This document shows, piece after piece, positions 34,346-42,399 of a stretch of 64,000 nucleotides of DNA. Origin of the DNA: JAGNKE01 sp965230245 (GTDB lineage Bacteria; Pseudomonadota; Alphaproteobacteria; Micavibrionales; Micavibrionaceae); assembly GCA_965230245.1 (NCBI GenBank), contig OZ246000.1:2356001-2420000 (forward strand). Reading direction: 5' to 3'. A model generated the notes under the pieces. The model made no database searches. It was not told where the DNA came from and was given only the letters and a program-made list of their open reading frames with translations. The translations under genes and the position numbers were made by a program. The stretch's first letter is position 1; the number at the start of each line of letters is the position of its first letter.

Positions 34346-35788
34346 ATGCCAATACCCATTTTAATGCCCGCATTGTCGCCAACCATGACAGAAGGCAACC
34401 TCGCACGCTGGCTGAAATCCGAAGGGGATAAGGTTGAATCAGGCGATGTCATTGCTGAGATTGAAACTGATAAAGCAACAATGGAGGTCGAGGCCGTCGA
34501 CGAAGGCGTCATTGGAAAAATACTGATCAACGAAGGCGCCGAAGGGGTAGCCGTCAATACAACAATTGCCGTTCTTCTTGAAGAAGGAGAAAGCGCAGAC
34601 GATATTGACGAATCTGCGCTCTCAAACGGAGGAGGGCAAGCCGCTCCCAAACCATCTGATGAAGAAGATTCTTCAGAAGAAGCGCCTTCACCTTCGGCGG
34701 GAACAACCGAACAACCCGTTGGGGCTAACATCGAAAACCGCGATATTCTGTATGCACAAGGACAGGTTCTAGAACCGCCTGCATTCGATGAAAACGTCTT
34801 TACCGAAACACAAACTCTGACGGTGCGCGAAGCTCTTCGTGATGCAATGGCGGAGGAAATGCGACGTGACAAAGACATCTATCTTATGGGTGAGGAAGTC
34901 GCCGAATATCAGGGCGCATATAAAGTCTCCCAAGGACTGCTGGACGAATTCGGCGCAAAACGAGTTATTGATACGCCCATCACCGAACACGGTTTCGCAG
35001 GAACGGCAGTAGGCTCCGCAATGAGCGGCCTGAAACCGATTGTCGAATTCATGACATGGAACTTCGGGATGCAGGCGATCGACCACATAATCAACTCCGC
35101 AGCCAAGACATTGTACATGGCCGGCGGAAAACTGGGATGCCCGATTGTATTCCGTGGCCCGAACGGCGCAGCGGCGCGCGTGGGGGCACAGCATTCCCAA
35201 TGTTATGCAAGTTGGTACGCACATATTCCTGGCCTCAAGGTCGTATCTCCATGGTCGGCGGCCGATGCAAAAGGCTTGTTAAAAGCGGCCATTCGTGACC
35301 CGAACCCTATTGTGTTCTTGGAAAATGAAATTTTGTACGGCCAGAGCTTCGAAGTACCGACATCTGAAGACTATGTCGTGCCGTTAGGCAAAGCCAAAAT
35401 CGAAAGAGCAGGAAACGATGTTACAATCGTCAGCTTCTCTATCATGGTCGGGAAATCCCTTGAAGCCGCAGAAAAACTGGCAGAGGAGGGAATTGACGCC
35501 GAGGTTATTAACCTTCGCACAATTCGCCCGCTTGACCGCCATACCATTTTGGAAAGCCTGAAAAAGACCAACCGTATTGTCTGTGTCGAAGAAGGCTGGC
35601 CGTTCGCCGGTATCGGCGCAGAAATCGCTGCACTTATCGGGGAACACGCATTCGACTATCTGGATGCACCGTTGGCACGCGTCTGCGCTGCTGATGTTCC
35701 ACTGCCATATGCCGCAAATCTGGAAGCTTTGGCGCTTCCGCAAACGGATGAGATCGTCCATGCAGCCAAAAAAGTTTGCTACAAATAA
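34346..35788 (+). CDS. pdhB: Pyruvate dehydrogenase E1 component, beta subunit with lipoyl domain
   Basis: Beta half of the E1 heterotetramer. As is usual in alphaproteobacteria it carries its own N-terminal lipoyl domain (1-80), with the modified lysine at residue 43 in ETDKATMEVE. An acidic Ser/Pro linker (about 85-140) follows, then the transketolase-like beta domain (about 150-480: VREALRDAMAEEMRRD, MGEEVAEYQGAYKVSQGL, DTPITEHGFAG, GPNGAAARVGAQHSQ, LENEILYGQ). Its lipoyl domain is nearly identical to that of PdhC over residues 18-60, pointing to a recent shared origin or gene conversion. Confidence 0.97.
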   Translation: MPIPILMPALSPTMTEGNLARWLKSEGDKVESGDVIAEIETDKATMEVEAVDEGVIGKILINEGAEGVAVNTTIAVLLEEGESADDIDESALSNGGGQAAPKPSDEEDSSEEAPSPSAGTTEQPVGANIENRDILYAQGQVLEPPAFDENVFTETQTLTVREALRDAMAEEMRRDKDIYLMGEEVAEYQGAYKVSQGLLDEFGAKRVIDTPITEHGFAGTAVGSAMSGLKPIVEFMTWNFGMQAIDHIINSAAKTLYMAGGKLGCPIVFRGPNGAAARVGAQHSQCYASWYAHIPGLKVVSPWSAADAKGLLKAAIRDPNPIVFLENEILYGQSFEVPTSEDYVVPLGKAKIERAGNDVTIVSFSIMVGKSLEAAEKLAEEGIDAEVINLRTIRPLDRHTILESLKKTNRIVCVEEGWPFAGIGAEIAALIGEHAFDYLDAPLARVCAADVPLPYAANLEALALPQTDEIVHAAKKVCYK

Positions 35789-35807
35789 ACAATTCAGGAG
35801 ACCACCA

Positions 35808-36248
35808 ATGAACTGGAAAACCGCATTTGCAATTATGATCCTAAGTACCGCTGTTGTGCAACCTGCAAAAGCCATTGAGGCCATGCTGGTTCGTACCGAC
35901 ATGTCTCAATGTGAAATGAACAAAAACATGACATTGGGTATCAACTTTAACAATGTATTCGTAACGGCTGAAGAATCCGGCGCATACGTGCAGACGAAGA
36001 TCACCGAAATCGAAACAATTGCAAAAGAAAATGGCGTAGAAAAAATCCTAATTCAGAACATGAACTATAACATCAACTCTGTTCATGGCAGCTACAACCA
36101 GCCGAAAGTTGAGGGTCAGTTTAGATTACATGGCAACATTAACTTCCAACTACAGGGAGATAAAGAGCCGGTAAATCTTCTTAAAGCCCTCGATGAAAAG
36201 GGATATAACGTAAACTTTAGAGTGAATGCGAACCGCCAATGCCGATAA
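35808..36248 (+). CDS. Small exported SIMPL-like protein inside the pdh operon
   Basis: Function unknown. The ATG at 35808 with AGGAG seven bases upstream gives 146 residues; the frame is open further back inside pdhB but that is not coding. A clear signal peptide (MNWKTAFAIMILSTAVVQPAKA) is followed by about 120 residues. The region VFVTAEESGAYVQTKITEIE...GVEKILIQNMNYN and the later VNLLKALDEKGYNVNF resemble the alternating pattern of SIMPL (DUF541) domains, but too weakly to be sure. Two cysteines remain after cleavage (near the mature N-terminus and next to last). It lies 19 bases after pdhB and overlaps the pdhC start by ten bases, so it is coexpressed with cytosolic PDH although predicted periplasmic. 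Confidence 0.75.
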   Translation: MNWKTAFAIMILSTAVVQPAKAIEAMLVRTDMSQCEMNKNMTLGINFNNVFVTAEESGAYVQTKITEIETIAKENGVEKILIQNMNYNINSVHGSYNQPKVEGQFRLHGNINFQLQGDKEPVNLLKALDEKGYNVNFRVNANRQCR

Positions 36249-37519
36249 ACGTAACGATGCCGGCTCTGTCGCCGACAATGACAGAAGGGACACTGGCCAG
36301 ATGGCTGAAATCTGAGGGCGATGCCGTTGAATCCGGTGATGTCATTGCCGAGATTGAAACCGACAAGGCCACGATGGAAGTCGAAGCCGTTGACGAAGGC
36401 ACCATCGGTAAAATCCTGATTGAGGCTGGCACAGAAAACGTTCCCGTTAATGATGTCATTGCAATTCTTCTTGAAGAAGGGGAAGACAAATCCGCGTTGG
36501 AAAATATGCCCGCACCCTCCAAATCGGATGCCGCTGCTGCTGCAAAAGAGGAAAAGACAGAAGAGCATAAAGCTCCAAGCAAAACAGAAACAACAGCAAA
36601 ACCATCACCTCAACCCCAAACTTCGCAAGACAAAGGAGGGCGCATCTTTGCAAGCCCTCTGGCCAAACGCATCGCTGCAGACGTAGGTCTCGACCTCTCT
36701 TCCATCAAGGGATCAGGACCGAGGGGACGTATTATCAAGGCTGATGTCGAGCAAGCCAAAAAAGCGCCAAAACCAAGCGTAGCAAATCAATCGCCTGCAC
36801 TCGACGGTGATTATGAAGTGAATGCATTCGGAATGGCATACAAGGCAATCCCAAACAATAACATCAAGAAAATAACGGCCAAGCGCCTGACGGAATCCAA
36901 ACAAACCGTTCCACACTTCTATTTAACGGTTGAATGTATTCTGGACAATCTTCTGGCTGCTCGTAAAAACATCAATGATCAGGCAAACGGTGAATTCAAA
37001 CTCTCCGTAAATGACTTTGTTGTGAAAGCAGCTGCAATGGCCTTAAAAGCTTATCCGCCCGCGAATGTTTCATGGACGAACGAAGCGGTTCATCAATTCC
37101 TGAAAGCCGATGTATCTGTTGCTGTTGCCACACCGAACGGCCTCATGACACCGATCGTAAAAGCCGCCGAAGACAAGGGCTTACAGCAAATTTCGGCAGA
37201 AATCAAAGATCTTGCGGGACGAGCAAAAGACGGCAAATTAAAGCCTGAAGAATTTCAGGGGGGATCCTTCACAGTGTCAAACCTCGGCATGTTCGGCGTG
37301 AAAGAGTTCGATGCAATTATCAACCCGCCGCAAGCCTGTATCCTCGCCATCGGTGCAGGAAACCAGCAGCCGGTTGTTGAAAACGGCGAAATCAAGATCA
37401 AGACGGTTATGAATTGTACGCTCTCAGTTGACCACAGAGCGGTAGACGGTGCCATCGGCGCTCAATACCTTCAGGTCTTCAAGAGATACATCGAAAACCC
37501 TGTCAGCATGCTGGTCTAA
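36239..37519 (+). CDS. pdhC: Pyruvate dehydrogenase E2, dihydrolipoamide acetyltransferase
   Basis: Core of the PDH complex, making acetyl-CoA. The 426-residue product has one lipoyl domain (1-80, lysine 43 in ETDKATMEVE), an Ala/Pro/Thr linker, a peripheral subunit-binding domain (about 137-172: FASPLAKRIAADVGLDLSSI then GSGPRGRI), and the acetyltransferase domain (about 200-426) with the catalytic histidine in LSVDHRAVDGAIGAQYL. The ATG lies within the 3' end of the preceding SIMPL-like gene. Confidence 0.97.
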   Translation: MPINVTMPALSPTMTEGTLARWLKSEGDAVESGDVIAEIETDKATMEVEAVDEGTIGKILIEAGTENVPVNDVIAILLEEGEDKSALENMPAPSKSDAAAAAKEEKTEEHKAPSKTETTAKPSPQPQTSQDKGGRIFASPLAKRIAADVGLDLSSIKGSGPRGRIIKADVEQAKKAPKPSVANQSPALDGDYEVNAFGMAYKAIPNNNIKKITAKRLTESKQTVPHFYLTVECILDNLLAARKNINDQANGEFKLSVNDFVVKAAAMALKAYPPANVSWTNEAVHQFLKADVSVAVATPNGLMTPIVKAAEDKGLQQISAEIKDLAGRAKDGKLKPEEFQGGSFTVSNLGMFGVKEFDAIINPPQACILAIGAGNQQPVVENGEIKIKTVMNCTLSVDHRAVDGAIGAQYLQVFKRYIENPVSMLV

Positions 37520-37529
37520 AAGGACGGAA

Positions 37530-38075
37530 ATGATAGACAAGCTTCCAATCATAGGTGTGATGGGATCCCATGAAAAATCATGGGACGAATTCGCCGTGCC
37601 CGTAGGCAAAATGATTGCTCAGCACGATTATCATCTTTTAACGGGCGCAGGAGCAGGAGTGATGACGTCCGTTGCCAAAGCATTTTCGGAACAGAAAGAT
37701 CGTGCAGGCGTAAGTATAGGAATTGTACCGACGGTTGATTATGACGGAAACTTTATTCCGCGTGAGAAATACCCGAACCCCTTCATTGAAATCCCGATTC
37801 TCACACCTTTGGACATAAAAGCACAAAACGATACGACACCGTTCAGCCGAAATTACGTGAACATTATGACCAGCAACGCGTTGATTATTCTGCCCGGCGA
37901 ACACGGTACAAAAAACGAAGTGTCCTTGGCTTTACAATTTAAAAAACCGATGATCCTCTTCGGCCCCGAAGCGGCATTTAAACAATTCCCGGAACATCCC
38001 ACACGTACCGATGATATCGAAGAGGTTCGGGAGTTCCTTGAAAAAACAGTCACAAAAATCAGAACCGATGATTAA
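37530..38075 (+). CDS. LOG/SLOG-like nucleotide-binding protein
   Basis: Not firmly identified. The ATG at 37530 with AGGACGG upstream gives 181 residues without signal peptide. The pattern fits the LOG/TIGR00725 or SLOG Rossmann-like fold: an N-terminal strand with PIIGVMGSHE, a glycine-rich turn LLTGAGAGVMTSVAKAFSE, IGIVPTV, YPNPFIEIPI, SRNYVNIMTSNALIILPGEHGTKNEVSLALQFKKPMILFG. The PGxxGTxxE-like element (PGEHGTKNE) matches the LOG phosphoribohydrolase motif, so binding or cleavage of a nucleotide is plausible. It sits between pdhC (10-base gap) and lpdA (15-base gap), clearly within the operon. Confidence 0.75.
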   Translation: MIDKLPIIGVMGSHEKSWDEFAVPVGKMIAQHDYHLLTGAGAGVMTSVAKAFSEQKDRAGVSIGIVPTVDYDGNFIPREKYPNPFIEIPILTPLDIKAQNDTTPFSRNYVNIMTSNALIILPGEHGTKNEVSLALQFKKPMILFGPEAAFKQFPEHPTRTDDIEEVREFLEKTVTKIRTDD

Positions 38076-38090
38076 AAGGAAAACGTGTTA

Positions 38091-39494
38091 ATGAGCAAGG
38101 ATAAGACTTCAGATCTGATTGTAATCGGTGGCGGCCCCGGTGGATATGTCGCGGCAATTCGCGCGGCGCAACTCGGTATGAAGGTCACACTTGTTGAATC
38201 CCAGCATCTGGGCGGGATTTGTCTGAACTGGGGCTGCATCCCGACGAAGGCGCTTTTACGCTCCAGCGAAATCCATCACCTGATGCAAAATCTTGATGCT
38301 TACGGGTTTTCTGCCAAAGATATCAAATTCGACATCAAGAAAGTTGTCGAGCGTTCCCGCGGGGTAGCGTCACAGCTTTCTAAAGGCGTACAACATCTCC
38401 TTAAAAAGAATAAGGTTACAGTCGTTGACGGCTGGGGCAAGCTTGCAGGAAAAGGTAAAGTCATTGTTGAAAAAGATGGAAAGAAAATAGACGAACTTTC
38501 TGCCAAAAACATCATCGTTGCCACAGGCGCACGTGCACGCGAGTTGCCCGGTATGGAACCTGACGGCAAACTGGTCTGGACATATAAAGAAGCCATGGTG
38601 CCGGAAAAAATGCCAAAATCCATTCTGGTCGTCGGGTCCGGTGCTATCGGAATTGAATTCGCCAGCTTTTACCGTTTCATGGGTGCGGAAGTCACTGTTG
38701 TGGAAGTCGTTGACCGTATCTTGCCTGTTGAAGATGAAGAAATTTCAGCCTTCGCACACAAGCAATTCGAAAAACAGGGCATGAAAATCCTGACAGGTGC
38801 AAAAGTTACCAAACTGGATAAGTCCAAGAGCAATGTAAAAGCGACGATTGAGACAGCGAAGGGCAAACAGGAAATCACGGTTGATAACGTCATTATGGCG
38901 GTCGGAATCGTTGGAAATACTGAAAATGTCGGCCTCGATAAAACCAAGGTAAAGGTGGATCGTGGCCACATTATAACCAATGAGTGGCTCGAAACCGACG
39001 AGCCGGGAGTATATGCCATCGGCGATGTTACAGGACCGCCGTGGCTGGCGCATAAGGCAAGCCATGAAGGTGTGATCTGTGTTGAAAAAATCGCAGGCCA
39101 AAAAGATGTTCATCCCCTGAAAAAAGGGAACATCCCCGGCTGTACCTATTGCACCCCGCAAGTTGCATCTGTCGGTCTTACTGAAAAAGCTGCAAAAGAG
39201 CAGGGCTATAAAATCAAGGTTGGGCGCTTCCCGTTTATGGGGAACGGGAAAGCCATTGCACTTGGGGAGCCAGAAGGTCTTGTAAAAACCATCTTCGATG
39301 AAAAGACAGGAGAACTCCTCGGCGCACATATGGTTGGCGCAGAAGTCACCGAAATGATACAGGGATACGGCATCGCTAAAACGCTCGAAACCACGGAAAT
39401 AGATTTGATGCATACGATCTTCCCGCATCCAACCCTATCCGAAATGATGCACGAAAGCGTACTGGATGCCTATGGTAAGGCCATCCACTTCTAG
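38091..39494 (+). CDS. lpdA: Dihydrolipoamide dehydrogenase (E3)
   Basis: FAD enzyme that reoxidises the lipoyl groups of PDH with NAD+. The 467-residue product (ATG 38091; GTG 38085 is possible) has the FAD motif VIGGGPGGYVAA, the redox disulphide Cys44/Cys49 in GGICLNWGCIPTK, the NAD motif VVGSGAIGIEFASF, AIGDVTGPPWLAHKASHEG and the C-terminal catalytic HPTLSE. It lacks an extra lipoyl domain. It closes the core pdh set and is followed by a possible terminator. Confidence 0.97.
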   Translation: MSKDKTSDLIVIGGGPGGYVAAIRAAQLGMKVTLVESQHLGGICLNWGCIPTKALLRSSEIHHLMQNLDAYGFSAKDIKFDIKKVVERSRGVASQLSKGVQHLLKKNKVTVVDGWGKLAGKGKVIVEKDGKKIDELSAKNIIVATGARARELPGMEPDGKLVWTYKEAMVPEKMPKSILVVGSGAIGIEFASFYRFMGAEVTVVEVVDRILPVEDEEISAFAHKQFEKQGMKILTGAKVTKLDKSKSNVKATIETAKGKQEITVDNVIMAVGIVGNTENVGLDKTKVKVDRGHIITNEWLETDEPGVYAIGDVTGPPWLAHKASHEGVICVEKIAGQKDVHPLKKGNIPGCTYCTPQVASVGLTEKAAKEQGYKIKVGRFPFMGNGKAIALGEPEGLVKTIFDEKTGELLGAHMVGAEVTEMIQGYGIAKTLETTEIDLMHTIFPHPTLSEMMHESVLDAYGKAIHF

Positions 39495-39502
39495 CATAAG
39501 AT

Positions 39503-39550
39503 AAAGAGTGAATTCGCACGTCTAATCGGCGTATGATAAGTTCACTTTTT
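39503..39550 (+). terminator. Possible terminator after lpdA
   Basis: AAAGAGTGAA (39503-39512) can pair with TTCACTTTTT (39541-39550) with one G-U wobble around a 28-base loop, and the right arm ends in a T-run nine bases after the lpdA stop. The stem is AT-rich and the loop large, so termination may be partial. Confidence 0.4.
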
Positions 39551-39567
39551 ACGTGGAAGGTAAGAAC

Positions 39568-40173
39568 ATGAAAAAATTACTGCCTGTCATTGCGTTAGTC
39601 ATTGTCGTTGGTATCGCCGTCTTGGTCATGGTGCCGTTTGGAAACGAAGTGAAGAACAGCCTAGATCAAAAGACACCTGAAACTTCACAAACCTCTGAAT
39701 CGTCAAGCGCATCAAAGACCAATAGCGATATCGAACAATCTATCGTTGATTATTACGCGAACATCGAGAAATTCATGTCTACCCCAACAGCGGATAAAGA
39801 CAAACTGGTTAAGCTTCTTGAGGAGCATTTGGCAGAGGATTACATTCATTATGATGTGAGTAGCCCGAAGGCTGATCTGGCTGAGATCGAACCTGACTCC
39901 GAGCCGAAAGGAAAAGACCTGACCATTTTTGAGATCCAAGAAGACACGAAGACCTTCGCCAAGACAAGCATGAATGTCGAATTGTTAAAAATTGAACCGA
40001 GCGGAAATGAAGCAATTGTTACCCTCACGAGCAATTATCAAACCACAGAAAGCGAGAGCGGCCTAACGACCTCGCACCGCATGTACTGTATTGATAAATT
40101 TCGAATGAACGAAAACGGTAACGCCGAAATGTATTACTGTATCTGTAAACCGAATAATGAAACCGGGGAGTAG
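39568..40173 (+). CDS. Membrane-anchored NTF2-like protein, copy A
   Basis: Function unknown. The ATG at 39568 with GGAAGG seven bases upstream gives 201 residues: an N-terminal membrane anchor (about 5-25), a Ser/Thr-rich linker (about 33-60) and a globular domain. The domain has the helix pattern of NTF2/SnoaL-like folds (VDYYANIEKFM, then LVKLLEEHLAEDYIHYDV) and ends with strands and three cysteines in MYCIDKF...MYYCICK. The next gene encodes a related domain with the same C-x2-K-F-x12/13-C signature, so the two are tandem paralogues. They are inserted between lpdA and lipA. Confidence 0.75.
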   Translation: MKKLLPVIALVIVVGIAVLVMVPFGNEVKNSLDQKTPETSQTSESSSASKTNSDIEQSIVDYYANIEKFMSTPTADKDKLVKLLEEHLAEDYIHYDVSSPKADLAEIEPDSEPKGKDLTIFEIQEDTKTFAKTSMNVELLKIEPSGNEAIVTLTSNYQTTESESGLTTSHRMYCIDKFRMNENGNAEMYYCICKPNNETGE

Positions 40174-40176
40174 CAA

Positions 40177-40731
40177 ATGAAACAAAGTTTGAAAACAGGA
40201 TTACTCACAGCATTAATTTGCTTGGTTTCCTTACCTTCAATAGCCCGGCAAATTACAAAAGAAGAACTAACAAACTATTTCGAGAAAGTTGTTTCTTTAT
40301 ATACCGGCGATGATATGCAAACAGATGAGATACTCGCTTTTCTTGATGAATACGTATCAGAAGATGCACACTTTGTTCTGAAAATGAACTACAGCAGTGA
40401 AGCAGAACAACGCGAAGCAAAATTTAACTTCGAACAACTCAAACAAACCTTGAGAGAACATTTCGGCCGAATGTTTGGCTCCGAGGCACGCTACAAGATT
40501 GAAGAAACGAAATTCAATGAGGACAAAACCGAAGTTGTCGTGAAATATCACTTCTGGCACAACACAGGCGTAACCACATTTGATCAACAACGCGGCCTAG
40601 AAGCACAAGTACAATTCCGCTCTTTGGCTTTATGTGAGGAAAAGTTCGCATTGGAGGCAGAAAAACTAAAACTACAACACAGCGAATGCGCGCAGGATAT
40701 TTCCGTAACACAGCCAATATATGTTGAATAA
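40177..40731 (+). CDS. Exported NTF2-like protein, copy B
   Basis: Function unknown. The 184-residue product begins with a signal peptide cleaved after about residue 23 (SLPSIA before RQI). The mature part aligns by eye with the preceding protein: LTNYFEKVVSLY, ILAFLDEYVSEDAHFVLKM and ALCEEKF...SEC match its VDYYANIEKF, LVKLLEEHLAEDYIHYDV and MYCIDKF...YYC. Unlike copy A it appears to be released into the periplasm or outer envelope. The pair of conserved cysteines could form a disulphide there. GGGGAG precedes the ATG and the gap from copy A is three bases. Confidence 0.75.
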   Translation: MKQSLKTGLLTALICLVSLPSIARQITKEELTNYFEKVVSLYTGDDMQTDEILAFLDEYVSEDAHFVLKMNYSSEAEQREAKFNFEQLKQTLREHFGRMFGSEARYKIEETKFNEDKTEVVVKYHFWHNTGVTTFDQQRGLEAQVQFRSLALCEEKFALEAEKLKLQHSECAQDISVTQPIYVE

Positions 40732-40779
40732 AACGGCATTAAGGTATAAAACCCTCACAAAGCGAATATAAGGCGGAAA

Positions 40780-41745
40780 ATGACATATAATCCCGAACTT
40801 TTGGACAAGGCCAAGCGCCACCCGGAGAAGCAGAAGAACCCCGATCGTCCGTCTGGCCGCAAGCCAGACTGGATTCGCGTTCCTGCACCGCAAGGGAAAG
40901 TCTATAAAGAAACAATGGATATTGTCCGCAAACAGAAGCTGACAACAGTTTGCGAGGAAGCAGGATGTCCGAATATCGGTGAATGCTGGCAGAAAAAACA
41001 CGCGACCTTCATGATTATGGGTGAAGTTTGCACTCGGGCTTGCGCTTTCTGCAATGTGGCAACAGGAAAACCCGACGAGCTTGATAAGCTTGAACCGTTG
41101 CGAGTTGGCGTAGCCGTAAAACAAATGGAACTCAAACACGTTGTAATTACATCCGTTGACCGTGATGATTTGCGCGACGGCGGTGCTGAACACTTCGAAA
41201 AAACCATCATGGCTATTCGCATGAAAAGCCCCGAAACAACAGTCGAAATTCTGCCCGGTGATTTCCGTGGGAATATGGAAGATATTGACAGAGTAATTGA
41301 TGCACGTCCCGATGTATTTAACCACAATCTGGAAACTGTACCGCGCTTGTACCCGACGATCCGCCCCGGCGCGCGGTATTTCCGCTCCTTAAGATTGCTC
41401 CAGCGCGTCAAGGACCGCGACCCGCAACAATTCACTAAATCAGGGCTAATGGTCGGACTGGGAGAAACGAAAGAAGAAGTCGCGCAAGTTATGGACGATA
41501 TGCGCTCCGCAGGCATCGATTTCATTACAATCGGCCAGTATCTTCAACCAACACCCAAACACGCACCCATCGATAAATTCTGGACGCCTGAAGAGTTCCA
41601 GCAATTGACAAGACTGGCAAAAGCAAAAGGCTTCCTGATGGTCTCCGCATCGCCGCTCACGCGTTCCTCGCACCATGCGGGAGAGGATTTTGCAAAACTT
41701 AAGGCAGCTCGCGAAGCAAAGTTATTAAAACAGGTCGCCGAGTAA
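40780..41745 (+). CDS. lipA: Lipoyl synthase
   Basis: Radical SAM enzyme that inserts two sulphur atoms into octanoyl groups on lipoyl domains such as those of PdhB and PdhC. The 321-residue product has the auxiliary cluster cysteines C58, C63 and C69 (VCEEAGCPNIGECW) and the radical SAM cluster cysteines C84, C88 and C91 (EVCTRACAFC). It also has the C-terminal SSHHAG segment with the conserved RSS serine. AAGGCGG precedes the ATG. lipB is not in the window. Confidence 0.98.
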   Translation: MTYNPELLDKAKRHPEKQKNPDRPSGRKPDWIRVPAPQGKVYKETMDIVRKQKLTTVCEEAGCPNIGECWQKKHATFMIMGEVCTRACAFCNVATGKPDELDKLEPLRVGVAVKQMELKHVVITSVDRDDLRDGGAEHFEKTIMAIRMKSPETTVEILPGDFRGNMEDIDRVIDARPDVFNHNLETVPRLYPTIRPGARYFRSLRLLQRVKDRDPQQFTKSGLMVGLGETKEEVAQVMDDMRSAGIDFITIGQYLQPTPKHAPIDKFWTPEEFQQLTRLAKAKGFLMVSASPLTRSSHHAGEDFAKLKAAREAKLLKQVAE

Positions 41746-41755
41746 CAAGCGCTGT

Positions 41756-41833
41756 TTAAACAAAGTTGAACACATAAAGCAAGACAATAACCGGTATAGG
41801 CACACCCACCAACCACATTAAAATACCCTTCAT
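41756..41833 (-). CDS. 25-residue predicted membrane peptide
   Basis: A short minus-strand frame encodes 25 residues beginning MKGILMWLVGVPIPVIVLLY and ending VFNFV, one hydrophobic helix with a central Pro-Ile-Pro. A strong ribosome-binding site AAAGGA stands seven bases before the ATG. The frame lies in the gap between lipA and coq10, where nothing else is coded. Small single-helix peptides of this general look occur beside housekeeping genes in Proteobacteria, but I cannot name a family. It diverges from coq10. Confidence 0.6.
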   Translation of the reverse strand: MKGILMWLVGVPIPVIVLLYVFNFV

Positions 41834-41904
41834 GACGTTATCCTTTTTGTTAATATCATCACGATCCGTAAACGAACAAAAATAAGAAGAAGTTCCTTTT
41901 TCAA

Positions 41905-42399
41905 ATGACCAGACATATTGAAAAACGAAACCTGCCCTACACGCCCGAGCAACTTTTCACGCTCGTTGCGGAAGTGAACAAATATGAAGAATTTCTGCCG
42001 TGGTGTCTGAAAAGCAGGATCAAAAGACGTGACGGTGATGTTTTTTACGCCGAGCTTGTAATCGGCTACAAAATGGTAAAAGAAAAATTCGGCTCAAAGG
42101 TCGTTCTGGAATACCCTCACCGTATCAATGTCGAATATTTGACCGGCCCAATGAAATACCTCTCCAACTATTGGAAATTTATCCGTGAGGAAGATGGATC
42201 CTGCACGATTGATTTTTTTGTCGATTTTGAATTCAAAAGCAGAATTCTAAAAAATCTCATGGGTGTGTTCTTCAATGAATTGGTACGAAGGATGGTGACA
42301 TCGTTCGAAGAAAGAGCAAAAGAGCTTTACGGTCCAAGCGGACTAAATCAACATATCAACGAAGCCTCTAATCCCTCAGATCCTGTATCAGAAACATGA
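41905..42399 (+). CDS. Coq10/RatA family START-domain protein
   Basis: Predicted polyketide-cyclase/START-like lipid-binding protein, the family that includes the ubiquinone-binding Coq10; the RatA toxin annotation is often carried over by similarity. The 164-residue product has the conserved LPYTPEQLFTLVAEVNKYEEFLPWC start, a central beta sheet with GYKMVKEKFGSKVVLE and LTGPMKYLSNYWKF, and the C-terminal helix FNELVRRMVTSFEERAKELYG. The lipA-coq10 adjacency is usual in alphaproteobacteria. The last 32 bases overlap the 3' end of the convergent pncC gene. Confidence 0.88.
   Translation: MTRHIEKRNLPYTPEQLFTLVAEVNKYEEFLPWCLKSRIKRRDGDVFYAELVIGYKMVKEKFGSKVVLEYPHRINVEYLTGPMKYLSNYWKFIREEDGSCTIDFFVDFEFKSRILKNLMGVFFNELVRRMVTSFEERAKELYGPSGLNQHINEASNPSDPVSET

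Noticed and set aside
38745..39428. Long minus-strand open frame (227 codons) opposite lpdA
   Set aside because: It is fully antisense to a strongly conserved enzyme gene, has unnatural Cys/Phe-rich composition and no ribosome-binding site; a shadow of lpdA codon usage.
40672..41325. Minus-strand open frame (217 codons) across the end of an NTF2-like gene and lipA
   Set aside because: Cys/Phe-rich, no motif, overlaps the conserved radical SAM cysteines of lipA.
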